A DNA stretch of 64,000 nucleotides, from positions 1 through 64,000 of the forward strand of contig MNCI01035290.1 in the NCBI GenBank assembly GCA_015680685.1, read 5' to 3'. Numbering within the stretch: position 1 is the stretch's first letter; every line of letters begins with the position of its first letter. The notes beneath the pieces are model-generated. The model was not told where the DNA came from. It was given only the letters and a program-made list of their open reading frames with translations, and did not search any database. Below, piece after piece: positions 42,815 through 55,089 of the stretch. The stretch is from Gnetum montanum (taxonomy: Eukaryota; Streptophyta; Gnetopsida; Gnetales; Gnetaceae). Made by a program: the position numbers and the translations under genes.

Positions 42815-45110
42815 CAAATTTATAAGGATGTAGGATAGTACGGTAGACCTTGGTCAAATCAACATATATGGGGAGAGGTAGAATTCTCCCTAAGAGTATT
42901 GCAAGGAGCACTCACGAGAGCACTCTCCAATGGATCACCTCGCATAGCTGTGTTGGCAAGATCACTCTCTCGAGAGCATCTCATGCAGCGCTTGCGAGAG
43001 CACTCTCCCTAGGAACCAAGTGTTGGTCAAATGTACCCTCATGACTAAGTATTTTCCAAATGGACCCTCATGATCAATTGTAGGAAAAATGGACCCTCAA
43101 GACCAATTTTTGTCCCAATGGACCTTCACAACCAAATTTATATGGGTGCAGGATAGTTTGGTAGAAGTTAGTCCAATCAACATATATGGGGAGAGGTAGC
43201 ATTCTCCTCGGGAGCACTGCATGATGCTCTAATGAGAGTGCTCTTCATCGAAGCACCTCCCATTATTATGCTAGCAAGAGCACTCCCCCTTGGAACCAAG
43301 TGTTGGCCAAATAGACCCTCACAACCAATTGTAGAAAAAATAGATCCTCAAGGCCAATGGTTGATCCAATGGACCCTCACAACCAAAATTATAAGGGTGT
43401 AGAATGGTTTGGTTGAAGCTGGTCCAATCAACATATATGGAAAGAGGTAGAATTATTCTTGGAAGCACCTCATAGTTCTCTCATGATAGTGCTCTCCATC
43501 AGAGTACCTTACATACCTGTGTTGGTAAAAGTTCTCTCATGGGACAATGCTTGCGAGAGCGCTCTCCCTTGGAACTAGGTGTTGGCCAAATGGACCCTCG
43601 TGACCAAGTGTTGGCCAAAAGAATCCTCATGACCAATTATAGCCACAATGGACCCTTAAGACCAATGGTTGGCTTAATAGACCCTTGAGACAAAATATAT
43701 AAGGGTGTAGGATAGTTTGGCTAAAGTTGGCCCAACCAACATATATGGGGAGCACCGCATGATTCTCTCATGCAAATGCTTTCCATCAGAGCACCTCAAA
43801 TAGCTACATTTGCAAGAGCACTCTCATGGGAGAGCACTTGCGAGAGCACTCTCCTTTAGGACCAAGTGTTGTCCAAATGGACCCTCATGAAAACCTATGC
43901 CAAATGGATTCTCATGATCAATTGTAGGAAAAACGGACCCTTGAGACCAGTGGTTGGCCCAACGGACCTTACAACCAAACTTATAATAGTGTAAGGATGG
44001 TTTGGCCGAACTTGGCCCAATCAACATATATGGGGAGAGGTAGCATTCTCCTTCGGAGCACTACACAGTGCTCTCATGAGAGTGCTCTCCATGGGAGCAT
44101 CTCACATAGCCACCTTGGAAAGAGCACTCTCACAGACCCTCATGACCAAGTATTGGCCAAATCAACCCTTGCAACCAATCATAGGAAAAATGGACCTTTG
44201 TGACCAACGGTTGGCCCAATGGATCCTCGTGACCAAATTTATAAGGGTCTAGGATGGTTTAGCTAAACCTAGTCCAATCAACATATATGGGGAGAGGTAA
44301 TGTTCTCCCTTGGAGCATTGCACGATGCTCTCATAAGAGTGCTCTCCATGGGAGCACCTCACATAGCTACATTGGTGAGAGTGCTCTTCTTCAAGACCAA
44401 GTGTTGGCCAAATGGACCCTCATGACCAATTGTAGGCAAAACAGACCAAGTGTTGGCCAAATGGACCCTTGTGACCAAATTTATAAGGATGTAGGATGAT
44501 TTGGCTAAACCTGGCCCAATCAACATATATGGGGAGAGGTAGCATTATCCTTGGGAGCACCGCACGATGCTCTTACAAGATTGCTCTCCATGGGAGCACC
44601 TTGCATAGCTATGATGGCAAGAGTTCTCTTATAGGATAGTGCTTACGAGAGCACTCTCCCTCAGGACCAAGTGTTGGCCAAATGGACCCTCATGATCAAG
44701 TGTTGGCCAAATGGACCCTTGCAACCAATCATAGGTAAAACTAACCCTTGTGATCAACGGTTGGCCCAACGGACCCTCACGACCAAATTTATAAGGGTGT
44801 AGGACAGTTTTTCTTAACCTGGCCCAATTAACATTTATGGGGAGAGGTAGCATTCTCCTTGGGAGCACTGCATAGTGCTCTCCATGGGAGCACCTCGCAT
44901 AGCTACGCTAGAAAGAGAACTCTCATGGGAGAGCACTTGCAAGAGCATTCTCCCTTGGGACCAAGTGTTGCCCAAATGGACCCTCGTGACCAATCATAGG
45001 TAAAATGGACCCTCATGACCAAATTGATAAGGGTGCAGGATGGTTTGGCTGAACCTAGCCCAATCAACATATATGGCGAGAGGTAGCATTCTCCATAGGA
45101 GCACCACACG
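42815..45110 (+). repeat. Nine composite 240-320 bp repeats, each with a Pol I promoter-like motif
   Basis: Units start with AATTTATAAGGGTGTAGGAT near 42,815, 43,134, 43,385, 43,687, 43,977, 44,236, 44,476, 44,785 and 45,024. Each has GGTTTGGCTGAACCTGGCCC, then CAACATATATGGGGAGAGGT, then AGCATTCTCC...GGAGCAC blocks and a few 30-bp units. The repeated TATATGGGGAG resembles the plant Pol I start consensus TATATA(A/G)GGGG. This is the typical layout of spacer promoters in an rDNA intergenic spacer. Confidence 0.85.
42865..45080 (+). promoter_or_regulatory. Nine diverged Pol I spacer-promoter-like motifs (TATATGGGGAG)
   Basis: Occur at 42,865, 43,183, 43,434 (TATATGGAAAG), 43,742, 44,027, 44,284, 44,526, 44,834 (TTTATGGGGAG) and 45,070 (TATATGGCGAG). 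They differ from TATATAGGGGG mainly by A to G shifts around the start site. Copy 4 lacks the following AGGTAG block. Confidence 0.55.
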
Positions 45111-45284
45111 GTGCTCTTGTGAGAGTGCTCTCCATTGGATCACCTCACATAGCTGCACTAGCAAGAGTACTCTCATGAGAACACCTCTTGCAACACTTAT
45201 GAGAGTGCTCTTCCTAGGAGTGCCTCATGCTGTGCATGTGATGGTATTCTCTCTAGGAGCATCCTCCCTGAGAGAGCCTTGTGT

Positions 45285-48200
45285 TATGAATTTGAGAGTG
45301 TTCTCCATGAGATAGCCCTCATTGAAAGCATTCTCTTGGAGAGCTCTCTCCATAAGAGTGGCCTCACTAAAATAATTCTACTTGAGAACACCCTCCTTGA
45401 GAGTGTTCTCCATGAGAACACCATCCCTAAGAGTACTCAACATGAGAACAATATTTGTGGGAGAACCTTTCATGAGAATGTTTTCCTTGAGAGCATTCTC
45501 CCTAAGAGCATCATCCCTAAGAGTGTTCTCCTTGAGAGAACCTTGTGCTATGCACATGAGAGTTTTCTCCTTGAGAGTGCCCTTGTTGAGAGTGCTCTCT
45601 CACAGAGCACCCTCCCTGAGAGTGCCCTTTATTAGAGCACTCTCCCTAAGAGCACCTTGTGGTACACATGTGAGAGTGTTCTCCTTGAGAGTGCCCTTGT
45701 TAAGAGCATTCTCTCAAAGAGTTACATCCATGAAAACACCCTCCCTGATAATGCCTTCCTCAAGAGAATTCTCCCTAAGAGCACCCTCCATTAGAGTAGC
45801 CTCCTTGAGAGAGTGTGTTCTCCTTGAGAACATCCTCCCTAAGGGTGTTATCAATGGAAGCACCTTGTGCTATGGATGTGAGAGTGTTCTCCTCGGGATC
45901 ACCCTCATTGAGAGAATTCTCTTAGAGAGCACCCTTCCTAAGATCATTCTCCCTAAGAGAACCCTCTGTTAGAGTGGCCTCCTCGAGAGAATTATCCTTG
46001 AGAGTGACCTCCATGAGAGGGTTGTCCATGAGAGCACCTTGTGCTACCCACGTGAGAGTGTTCTTATTGAGAGTGCCCTTGTTGAGAGAATTCTCTCGAA
46101 GAGCACCCATCCTATGAGTGCCCTACATGAGAATTCCCTCCTTGAGAGCAGTCTCCCTAGGGAGGCCCTCCTCAGTAGCATCCTCCTTAAGATCATTCTC
46201 TATGAGAGCACCCTCCTCGAGAGCATTATCCTGGAGAGTGCCCTCCATTAGAGTAGCCTTCTGAAGAGAATTCTCCTTGAAAGCACCCTTGCTAGGAGTG
46301 TTCTCTCTAGAGTGTCCTCATTGAGAGCATTCTAGTAGAGAGTGCCCTCCCTAAGAGTGCCCTCTCCAAGAGCATTCTCCCTAAGAGTGGCCTCTATTAG
46401 AGTGGCCTCCATGAGAGAATTTTCCTTGAGAGAAACCTCCATGAGAGCATTTTAAATGAGAGCACCTTATTCTATGCATGTGATAGTGTTCTCCTCAAGA
46501 GTGCCCTCATTGAGAGCATTCTCTTGGAGAGCACCCTTCCTAAGAATGCTATCCTTGAGAGCAGTCTCCCTGAGGACACCCTCCTCAATAGCATCCTCCT
46601 GAAGAGTGTTCTCCATGAGAGTGCCCTCCCTAAGAGCATTATTCTTGAGAGTGGCCTTCATTCAAGTGGCCTCCACAAGAGTGTTCTCATTGAGAGCACC
46701 CTCCATGAGAGCACCTTACACTACACACATGAGAGTATTCTCCTCGAGTGCACCCTTGTTGAGAGCATTCTGTTGGAGAGTGCCCTTTGTAAGATTTCCC
46801 TCCTTAAGAATTCCCTCCTTGAGAAAAATCTTCTTGAGGATACCCTCCTTGAGAGCATCCTCCTTAAGAGCATTCTCCTTGAGAGCATCTTGCGCTATGC
46901 ACATGAGAGCGTTGTCCTTGAGAGTGACCTCTTAGAGGGCATACTCCCAGAGAGTGCTCTCCCTAAGAGTGGCCTCCCTCAGAGCATTATCCTTGAGAAT
47001 GCCATGTGCTAAGCACATGAGAGTGTTCTCCTTTAGAGTTTTCTCATTGAGAGCATTCTCTTAGAGAGCACCCTCCCTGAGAGTGCCCTCCTTGAGAGCG
47101 ATCTACCTGAGAACACCCTTCTTGAGAGAGTTCTCCTTGAGATCACCCTTCATTAGAGTGGCCTCCCTAAGAGCACCCTCCATTAGAGTGGCCTTCCTAA
47201 GAGCACCTTGCGATATGAACGTGAGAGTGTTCACCTCAAGAGGGCCCTTGTTGAGAGAATTCTCCTGTAGAGCACTCTCCTTGAGAGTGGTCTCCCTGAT
47301 GATGCCATCCATGAGAGCTCCCAACCCAAGAGCATTTTCCCTAAGAGTGCCCTCTATTAGAGTGGCCTCCCTAAGAGCATTCTCCTTAAGAGCATCCTCT
47401 CTAAGAGAGCCCTCTATTATAATGGCCTTCCTAAGAGCATTCTCCTTAAGAGCACCTTGTTGTACACACGTGAGAGTGTTCTCCTCAAGAGCACCCTTGT
47501 TGAGAGTGTTCTCTTGTAGAGTGCCCTCACTGAGAGCACCCTCTATCAAAGCACCCTTCCTAAGAGCACTCTTCTTGAGATCACCCTCCATTAGAGTGGC
47601 ATCCCTAAGAGCATTCTCCTTTAGAGCACCCTTCCTTAGAGTGTTCTCCTTGAGAGTTCCTTGCACTATGCATGTGAGAGTGTTTTTCTGAAGAGCACCC
47701 TCATTGAAAGTGCCCTCCCTGAGAGCATTATCCTAGAGAGCACCCTTCATTAGAGTAGCCTCCCTAAGAGTGTTCTCCTTGAGAGCACCCTTCATGGGAG
47801 AATTATTCTTGAGTGTACCTTGCACTACACATGTGAGAGTGTTCTCCTCAAGAGTGCCCTCATTGAAATAATTCTCTTAGAGAGCACCCTTCATGAGAGT
47901 GCCCTCCATGAGAATGGCCTCACTAAGGACACCTTCTCAGAGAGCATCCTCCTTAAGAGTGCCCTCCCTTAGAGTGTTTTCTGTGAGAGTGCCCTCCATT
48001 AGAGTAGCCTCCTTGAGAGCTTTCTCCTTGAGATCATCCTCCCTAAGAGTGCCTTGCACTATGCTTGTGAGAGTGTTCTCCTCGAGAGCACCCTTGTTGA
48101 GAGCATTCTCCTGAAGAGCATACTTCGTTAGAATGGCATTTTTTAGAACATTCTCGCTGAGTGCATCCTACCTAAGAGTGTGTTATGATCTACACATGAG

Positions 48201-48485
48201 AGTGTTCTCCTTGAGAGCATCTTCATTGAGAGAATTATCATGGAGAGCACACTTCCTGAGAGCACCCTTCTTGAGAGTGTCCTCCCTAAGAGTGCCCTCT
48301 ATTAGAGCATTCTAGCTGAGAGCACCCTCCATTAGAGTGCCCTCCTTAAGAGCGTTCTTGCTGAGAGCACCCTCTGCAAGAACATTCTCCCTAAGAAGGC
48401 CCTCTTTGAGAGTGTTTTCCTTGATGGTTCCCTTACTTGATGATCTCCCTCTAAGAGTAGTCTTCTTAACAATGCCCTCTTGAAG
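45285..48485 (+). repeat. 15-bp minisatellite, block 1
   Basis: Units of the form (G/A)AGAG(C/T)(A/G)NCCTCC(C/T)T repeat about 200 times. At intervals of roughly 100-430 bp one unit is replaced by a 24-bp variant, GAGAGCACCTTGTGCTATGC plus ACAT, which is followed by GAGAGTGTTCTCCT and GAGAGTGCCCTTGTT. This gives a higher-order repeat. Because the period is a multiple of three, frames stay open on both strands and read as LRVFSLRVP- or ESTLLESIL-like text. This is not protein coding. Confidence 0.9.
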
Positions 48486-48537
48486 ACCAGATTTATAAGG
48501 ATGCAAGATGGTTTGGCTGAACCTAGCACAATCAACA

Positions 48538-48548
48538 TATATAGGGGG
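48538..48548 (+). promoter_or_regulatory. Exact Pol I start-site consensus TATATAGGGGG (module 1)
   Basis: TATATAGGGGG followed by AGGTAGG matches the plant rRNA start consensus TATATA(A/G)GGGG. Upstream context AACCTAGCACAATCAACA is shared with the other modules. Confidence 0.65.
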
Positions 48549-49094
48549 AGGTAGGTCGACTCCCCTAGGACACACTTTTAGGAGAAGAAAAGTGTGTCTT
48601 AGGCCATCATGGATGCACTTTTAGGTGATGCCGAGTGCAATCTTGGCCTTAAAGGATGCAATTTTAGGTGATGCTAAGTGCATCCTAGGCTATCACGAGT
48701 GCACATTTGGGTGTGATTATGAGTGTGTTCATGGCCTCTGTGGGTATGCCTTAGGGAATTTTCTCTCACAAAGAACAATTTTTAAGAGGATTTCCTCCCT
48801 AATAATGCCCTTAAGAAGATCACTCCTAGGGAGGGCTCCCTCAAGGGAAGTGCTCTGAATGAGGGTGTTCTCATGGAGAGATCTCTTAGATGCATAGTGC
48901 AATGCACTCTTAAGGAGGATGCTCCAAGAGGGAATACTATCACATGCATAGTATGAGGCACTCCCAAGGAGATCACTCTCACAAGTGTTGCATGAGGTGC
49001 TCTTTGTAGAGTACTCTTACCAACATAGCTATACGAGGTGCTCCAATGGAGAGTGCTCTCATGATAGTACCATACAGTGCTCCCAGGGAGAATG

Positions 49095-49110
49095 CTACCT
49101 TTCCCAATAT
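49095..49110 (-). promoter_or_regulatory. Inverted, degenerate promoter motif (module 1)
   Basis: The minus strand reads ATATTGGGAAAGGTAG, a decayed copy of ATATGGGGAGAGGTAG pointing away from the 18S gene. Confidence 0.4.
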
Positions 49111-49464
49111 CTGCTAATTGAGCCAATTTCAGCCAAACCATCCTTCACCCTTATATATTTGATTTTTTAGGAGGGATTTATTAGGGAGAACGCCCTGGTG
49201 TAGTGTGCTCTTAGGGAGGGTTCCCTTAGAGAGAACTCTCAAGGGAACTATCAAGAAGAATGCTCTCAAGGATGGTTCTCATGGAGGGCCCTATCCAAGA
49301 GAACTCTCTCAATGAGGGCTTTCTTCAGGAGAATGCTCTTAGATGTGTGGTGGTGCAAGGCTCTCTTAAGGATGATGGTCCTAGAGAGAAAATTGTCATG
49401 TGCATAGCGTGAGGTACTCCTGGTGGGAGCACTCTAGCAAGCACTACATGAGGCTCTCTCAGGA

Positions 49465-52375
49465 GAGTGCCCTTCCCTAAGGACGCCCTCCATGAGAGCA
49501 GTCTCCCTAAGGATGACCTCCTTGAGAGCATCCTTCTTAAGAGAGTGCCTTTCCTAAGTGCCCTCCCTAAGAGTGTTCTCCTTGAGAGTGTCCTCCATTA
49601 GACTAGACTTCTAGAAAGTGTTTTCCTTGAGAGTGCCCTCGCTGGTTGTTTTCTCCTTAGAGTGCACTCATTGAGAGTGTTCTATTAGAGAGTTCCTTCC
49701 CTAAGGGTGACCCCCTGAGAGCATTCTCCATAAGAGCACCCATTAGAGAAACCTCTACAAGAGCATTCTCCTTTAGATTTCCCTCCATGAGATCACCTTC
49801 CACTATGCATGTGAGAGTGTTCTCCTTGAGAGTGCCCTCATTGAGAGTGTTCTTTTGAAGAGCATCCTTTCTAAGAGTGCCCTCCCTATGAACGCCTTCT
49901 ATGAGAATGGTCTCCCTAAGGATACCCTCCTTGAGAGAATCCTACTTAAGAGCATTCTCCATGAGAGTGCCCTCCTCAAGAGCACCTTTGTGCTATGCAC
50001 ATGAGAGTTTTCTCCTTGAGAGCACCCTTGTTGAGAGTGCCCTCTTGGAGGGCATCCTTCTGGAGAGCAATTTTCCTAAGGGCAACCTCCCTCAGAGTGT
50101 TCTCTCTAAGAGAACCTTATTCTACACATGTGGGAGTGTTCTCCTTGAGAGAACCCTTGTTGAAAGCATTCTCTCAAAGAGAACCCTCCCTATGGGCACC
50201 CTCCTTGAGAGCAGTCTTCCTAGGAACACCCTCCTTGAGAGTGTCCTCCTTAAGAGAATTCTTCATGAGAGAACCCTCCTTGAGAGCATTCTCCTTGAGA
50301 GAACGCTCTATTAGAGTGGCCTTTTGAAGAGTTTTCTCCTTGAGAGCACCCTCATCCCCAAAGTGCTCTCCTTGAGAGCATTTTTTAGATAGTGCCCTCC
50401 TTAAGAGTGCCCTCCCCAAGAGTGTTCTCCCTTAGAGTGCCCTCCGTTAGAGCAGCCTCCATGAGAGTGTCCTCCTTGAGAGAACCCTCCATGAGAGCAT
50501 TGTCCATGAGAGCACCTTGTGCTACACACATGAGAGTGTTCTTCTCTAGAGTTCCCTTATTGAGAGTGTTATCTTATTGAGGAGGATGCCCTCCTCAAGA
50601 GCATCCTCCTTAAGATCATTCTCCATGAGAGAACCCTCCATGAGAGTGGCCTCTATGAGAGATTTCTACTTAAGAGTGTCCTCTATGAGAGCACCTTACA
50701 CTATGCACATGAGAGTGTTCTCCTCGAAAGCATCCTAGTTGAGTGCATTTTCTTGGAGAGCACCCTTACTAAGAGTGCCCTCCCTGAGAGCAGTCTCCCT
50801 GAGGACACCCTCCTCGAGAGAATCCTCCTTAAGAGCATTCTCCTTAAGAGTGTTCTCTATGAGAGCACCCTCCCTGAGAGTGTTCTCCTTGAGAGTACCT
50901 TCCATTAGAGTGGCCTTTTGAAGAGTGTTCTCCTTGAGAGCACCCTCCCTGAGAGCACCTTACATTATGCACATGAGAGTGCTTTCCTTGAAAGTTCCCT
51001 CTCAAAGGAAATCCTTCTAGAGAGTACTCTCCCTAAGAGTGGCCTTCCTCAGAGCATTCTCCCTATGAGTGCCTTGCACTACGTACATGGGAGTGTTCTC
51101 CTCGAGAGCACCCTCTTTGAGAGCATTCTCTTGGAGAGTTCCCTCCCCTAGAGTGCCCTCCCTAAGAGTGGTCTCCTTGAGGATGCCTTCCCTGATTCCA
51201 CCCTAATTGAGAGCATTCTTTCTAAGATCATCCTTTATTAGAGTGACCACATTCAGAGAACCCTTTGTTAGAGTAGCCTCCCTAAGAGTGTTCTCCCTAG
51301 GAGCTTCTTGTGGTATGCACATGAGAGTGTTCTCCTCCAAAGTGACCTCATTGAGAGAATTCTCTTGTAGAGTGCCCTCCCTAAGAGTAGTCTTCCTAAG
51401 GATGCCCTCCATGAGAGCACCCTCCCTAAGAGCATTCTACCTGAGAGCAGCCTCCATTAGAGGGGCCTCCCTGAGAGCGTTCTCCTTGAGAGTGCCCTCC
51501 CTAAGAGTGGCCTCTATTAGAGTGGCCTAGAGAATTCTCCATGAAAGAACATTGCAGTACACACGTGATAGTGTTCTCCTCAAAAGTTCTCTCATTGAGA
51601 GCATTCTCTTGTAAAGAATCCTCACTAAGAGCACCCTCCATCAGAGCACCCTTCTTAAGATTATTCTCCCTAAGAGCACCCTCCATTAGATTGGTGTCCT
51701 GGAGAGCGTTCTCCTTTAGAGCACCCTCACTTGGAGCATTCTCCCTAAGAGTGCCTTGAACTACACACATGAGAGTGTTCTCCTTAAGAGTGCCCTTGTT
51801 GAGAGAATTCTCTCAAAGAGAACCCTCCATGAGAGTGCCCTCCCTGAGAACAACCTTGCTAAGGATGTCCTCTCCAAGAGCATCCTCTTTAAGAACACCC
51901 TCCCTAAGAGAATTCTCCATGAGAGCACCCTTTGTTAGAGTAGCCTCCCTGAGAGCATTCTCCTTGAGATCACCCTCATTGAGAGAACCTTACACTATGT
52001 TCATGAGAGTGATATCCTCGAGAGCACCTTCATTGAGAGAATTCTCTCAAAGAGCACCCTCCATTAGAGTGGCATTCTTAAGAGAATTCTCGCTAAGTGC
52101 ATCCATCGTAAGAGCACCTTGTGCTACACATGTGAGATTTTTTTCCTCAAGAGCATGCTCATTGAGAGCATTCTCATGGGGAGTGCCCTCACTAAGAGCA
52201 CCCTTTGTTAGAGTGTTCTCACTGAGAGTGCCCTCCCTAATACAAGTGTCATTGAGAGCACCCTCCATAAGAGCGTTCTCCCTGATGGGGCCTTCTTTGA
52301 GAGCATTTTCCTTGAATATGCCCTTACTTGGTGCTCTCTCTTTGAGAGCACTCTTCTTGAGAATGCCCTCTTGGA
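49465..52375 (+). repeat. 15-bp minisatellite, block 2
   Basis: Same 15-bp unit and 24-bp variant as block 1, for example at 49,795, 49,985, 50,513, 50,695, 50,958, 51,072, 51,309, 51,548, 51,748, 51,985 and 52,110. It ends in a stretch (ACATTTTCCTTGA...GCCCTTACTTGGTGCTCTC) that also ends blocks 1 and 3, so the blocks are segmental duplicates. Confidence 0.9.
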
Positions 52376-52428
52376 GACCAAATTTATAAGGATGAAGGAT
52401 GGTTTGGCTAAACCTAGCATAATCACCC

Positions 52429-52439
52429 TATATAGGGGG
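52429..52439 (+). promoter_or_regulatory. Exact Pol I start-site consensus TATATAGGGGG (module 2)
   Basis: TATATAGGGGG followed by AGGTAGGCC, preceded by AACCTAGCATAATCACCC. Confidence 0.65.
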
Positions 52440-52950
52440 AGGTAGGCCAAATTCCTTGGGATGTGTACTTTTAGGAGAAGTAGAGTGCATCTTACGCCAT
52501 CATGGATGGACTTTTGGGTGATTCTAAGTGCATCCTAGGCTATCATGAGCACACATTTGGGTATGATTATGAGTGTGTCCATGGCCTTCATGGGTATGCC
52601 TCAGGGAAGTCACTCTCACAAAGAACACTTTTTAAGAGGATTTCCTCCTAAAGCATGCCCTAAGGGAGACCACTCCTAGGAAGGGCTCCCTCAAGGGAAG
52701 TGCTCTCAATGAGGGTAGTCTTGTGGAGAGCTATCTCAAATGCTCAATGCAACATGCTCTCAGGTAGGATGCTCCTGGAGGGAAAACTATCACGTGCCTA
52801 GCATGAGGTACTCCTAGGGAGAGTGCTCTCTCAAGCACTACATGAGACACTCTCTACAGAGTGCTCTTTCCAACATAGCTATCCAACGTGCTGCCATGGA
52901 GAGCGCTCTCATGAGAACACCATGAAGTGCTCCCAAGGAGAATGCTACCT

Positions 52951-52961
52951 CTCCCCATATA
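52951..52961 (-). promoter_or_regulatory. Inverted spacer-promoter motif (module 2)
   Basis: The minus strand reads TATATGGGGAG followed by AGGTAGCATTCTCC, identical to the forward copies at 43,183 and 44,027 over this core. Confidence 0.5.
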
Positions 52962-53310
52962 TGCTGATTGGGCCAGTTTCAACCAAACCATCCTACACCC
53001 TTATAAATTTAGTTTTCTAGGAGGGCTCTCTTAGGGAGAACGCATTCATGTAGGGAACTCTTAGGGAGGGTGCCATTAGAGAAAAGTCTCCCAAGTAGGA
53101 TGCTATCAAGGAGAATTCTTTCAAGGAGGGTTCTCATGGAGGGCCCTATCCAAGATAACTTTCTTAATGAGGGCTCTCTTAAGAAGAACACTCTCAAATG
53201 TGAAATGTAAGGATTTCTCAGGGATGATGCTCCTAGAGAGAACACTATCACCTACATAGCATGAGCACTCTTATAGGTAGTGCTCTAATAATAGTTGCAT
53301 GAGGCTCTCT

Positions 53311-55019
53311 CGGGAGAGCACCCTTTCTAAGAGCACCCTTCCCTAAGAGGTTCCTTTAGAGTGGTCTCCCTAAGGAAGCCCTCCTTAAGAGTGTCCTCCT
53401 TTAGAGCATTCTACATGAGAGTGCCCTTCCTAAGAGCATTCTCCTTGAGAGCATCCTTTGTTAGAGAAGCCTTTCAGAGATCATTCTCCTTGAGAGAACG
53501 TTGCACTATGAATGTGAGAGTGTTCTCCTTAAGAGTGCCATCATTGAGAGTGCCCTCTTAGAGGGTGACCTCCTAGAGAGCACTCTTCTTGAGAGAAACC
53601 TCATTCAGAGTGTTCTCCCTAAGAATGCCTTGTGCTATGCATGTAAGAGTATTCTCCTTGAGATTGTCCTTGTTAAGAGTGTTCTCTCAGAGAGCACCTT
53701 CTGTAAGAGTTCCCTCCATAAGAGTGATCTCCTTGAGGATGCCCTCCGTGAGAGCACCCTCTCCAAGAACATTCTCCCTGAGAGCACCCTCCATTAGAGT
53801 GGCCTCCCTGAGAGCTTCTTATGCTATGCATGTGAGAGTGTTCTCCCTTGTTGAGAGCATTCTCTTGGAGAGTGCCCTCCTTGAGAGTTCCCTCCATGAG
53901 AGTGGTCTCCCTAAGGATGCCCTTCCCAAGAGCACCCTCCCAAAGAGCATTCTCCCTGAGAGTGCCATTCATTAGAGTGGCCTCCCTAAGAGCATTCTCT
54001 TGGAGAGCACCATTTGTAAGAGTACCCTCTATTAGAGAGGCCTTACTGAGGGAATTCTCCCTAAGAGTGCCTTGAAGTACACACATGAGATTATTCTCCT
54101 CAAGAGCACCCTCATTGAGAGTGTTCTCTTGTAGAGCACCCTCATTGAGCGAGCCCTCTAATAGAGTGCCCTTACTAAGAGTGTTCTCCTTGAGAGTGCC
54201 CTCCATTAGAGTAGCATCCCTAAGAGCGTTCTACTTGAGAGAGCCCTCCCTTGGAGCTTTCTCCATGAGAGTATCTTGCACTACACACATGAGAGTGTTC
54301 TCCTCGAGAGCACACTGATTTTAGAATGTTCTCTTGAAGAGAATCCTCCATGAGCGCACCCTCCATGAAAGCACCCTCCGTGAGAGCATTATCCTAGAAA
54401 GCACCCTCTGTTAGAGCAGCCTCCCTAAGAGCATTCTCCTTGTAAGCACCCTTCATGGGAGCATTCTCCCTAATAGCACCTTGCACTATGCACTTGAGAG
54501 TGTTCTCCTCAAGAGCACCCTCTTTGAGAGCATTCTCTAAGAGAGCACCCTAAATGAGAGTGGCCTCCCTGTGATTGGCCTCGTTGAGGACACCCTCTTG
54601 GAGTGTGTCCTGCTTAAGAGTGCCCTCCCCAAGAGCATTCTCTATGAGAGCAGCCTCCTTAAGAGCATTTTCCTTGAGATCATCCTTTATGATAGTGCCT
54701 TGCACTACATCCATGAGAGTGTTCTCCTTGAGAGCACCCTTGTTGAGAGCATTCTCTAAGAGAGTAGCCTTCCTAAGAGCATTCTCACTGAGTGCACCCT
54801 TCCTAAGAGTGTCTTGTGCTATTCATGTGAGAGTGTTCTCCTAGAGAGCACCCTCATTCAGAGCGTTCTCTTGAAGAGTGCCCTCCTCAAGAGAATTCTC
54901 ACTAAGGGGACCCTCTACAAGAGAGTTCTCCCTAAGGGGGCCCTCTTTGAGAACATTTTCCTTGAGGGTGCCCTTACTTGGTGCTCTCTCTTTAAGAGCA
55001 CTCTTCTTGAAAAAATCCT
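53311..55019 (+). repeat. 15-bp minisatellite, block 3
   Basis: Same unit; shorter than blocks 1 and 2. Variant 24-bp units lie near 53,501, 53,625, 53,820, 54,070, 54,270, 54,480, 54,700 and 54,810. It ends with the same terminal text as the other blocks. Confidence 0.9.
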
Positions 55020-55078
55020 CTTGGAGACCAAATTTATAAGGATGCAGGATAGTTTGGCTAAACTTGGCACAATCAACA

Positions 55079-55089
55079 TATATAGGGGG
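55079..55089 (+). promoter_or_regulatory. Exact Pol I start-site consensus TATATAGGGGG (module 3)
   Basis: TATATAGGGGG followed by AGGTAGACC, preceded by GGCACAATCAACA. Confidence 0.65.

Larger units (their letters stand above)
48486..49464. repeat. Spacer module 1: promoter-like motif, 300-bp segment, inverted block
   Basis: Starts with AGATTTATAAGGATGCAAGA and GGTTTGGCTGAACCTAGC, then CATATATAGGGGGAGGTAGG (48,536-48,555). A segment with GGATGCA(C/A)TTTTAGGTGATGC repeats follows (48,580-48,770). From about 48,770 the DNA is the reverse complement of spacer text seen forward at 45,024-45,400, including an inverted promoter block at 49,090-49,165. The minisatellite resumes forward at about 49,465. 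Confidence 0.85.
52376..53310. repeat. Spacer module 2
   Basis: Same order as module 1: AATTTATAAGGATGAAGGAT, promoter motif, GTGCATCTTACGCCATCATG segment, then the inverted block with the inverted promoter at 52,951-52,961 and AAACCATCCTACACCCTTAT at about 52,986. Start-to-start distance from module 1 is about 3.9 kb. Confidence 0.85.

Noticed and set aside
41937-42911. Open frames in the 29-31 bp array
   Set aside because: Repeat by-products; both strands read open and no family features are present.
45279-48575. Long overlapping open frames with leucine/arginine/serine-rich text on both strands in the minisatellite
   Set aside because: A 15-bp unit without stop codons keeps several frames open. 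The frames follow the DNA period, appear on both strands, and lack starts, codon bias or domain features.
45285-55019. CRISPR-like array
   Set aside because: Units are contiguous and diverged with no unique spacers of constant length, and the context is plant rDNA.
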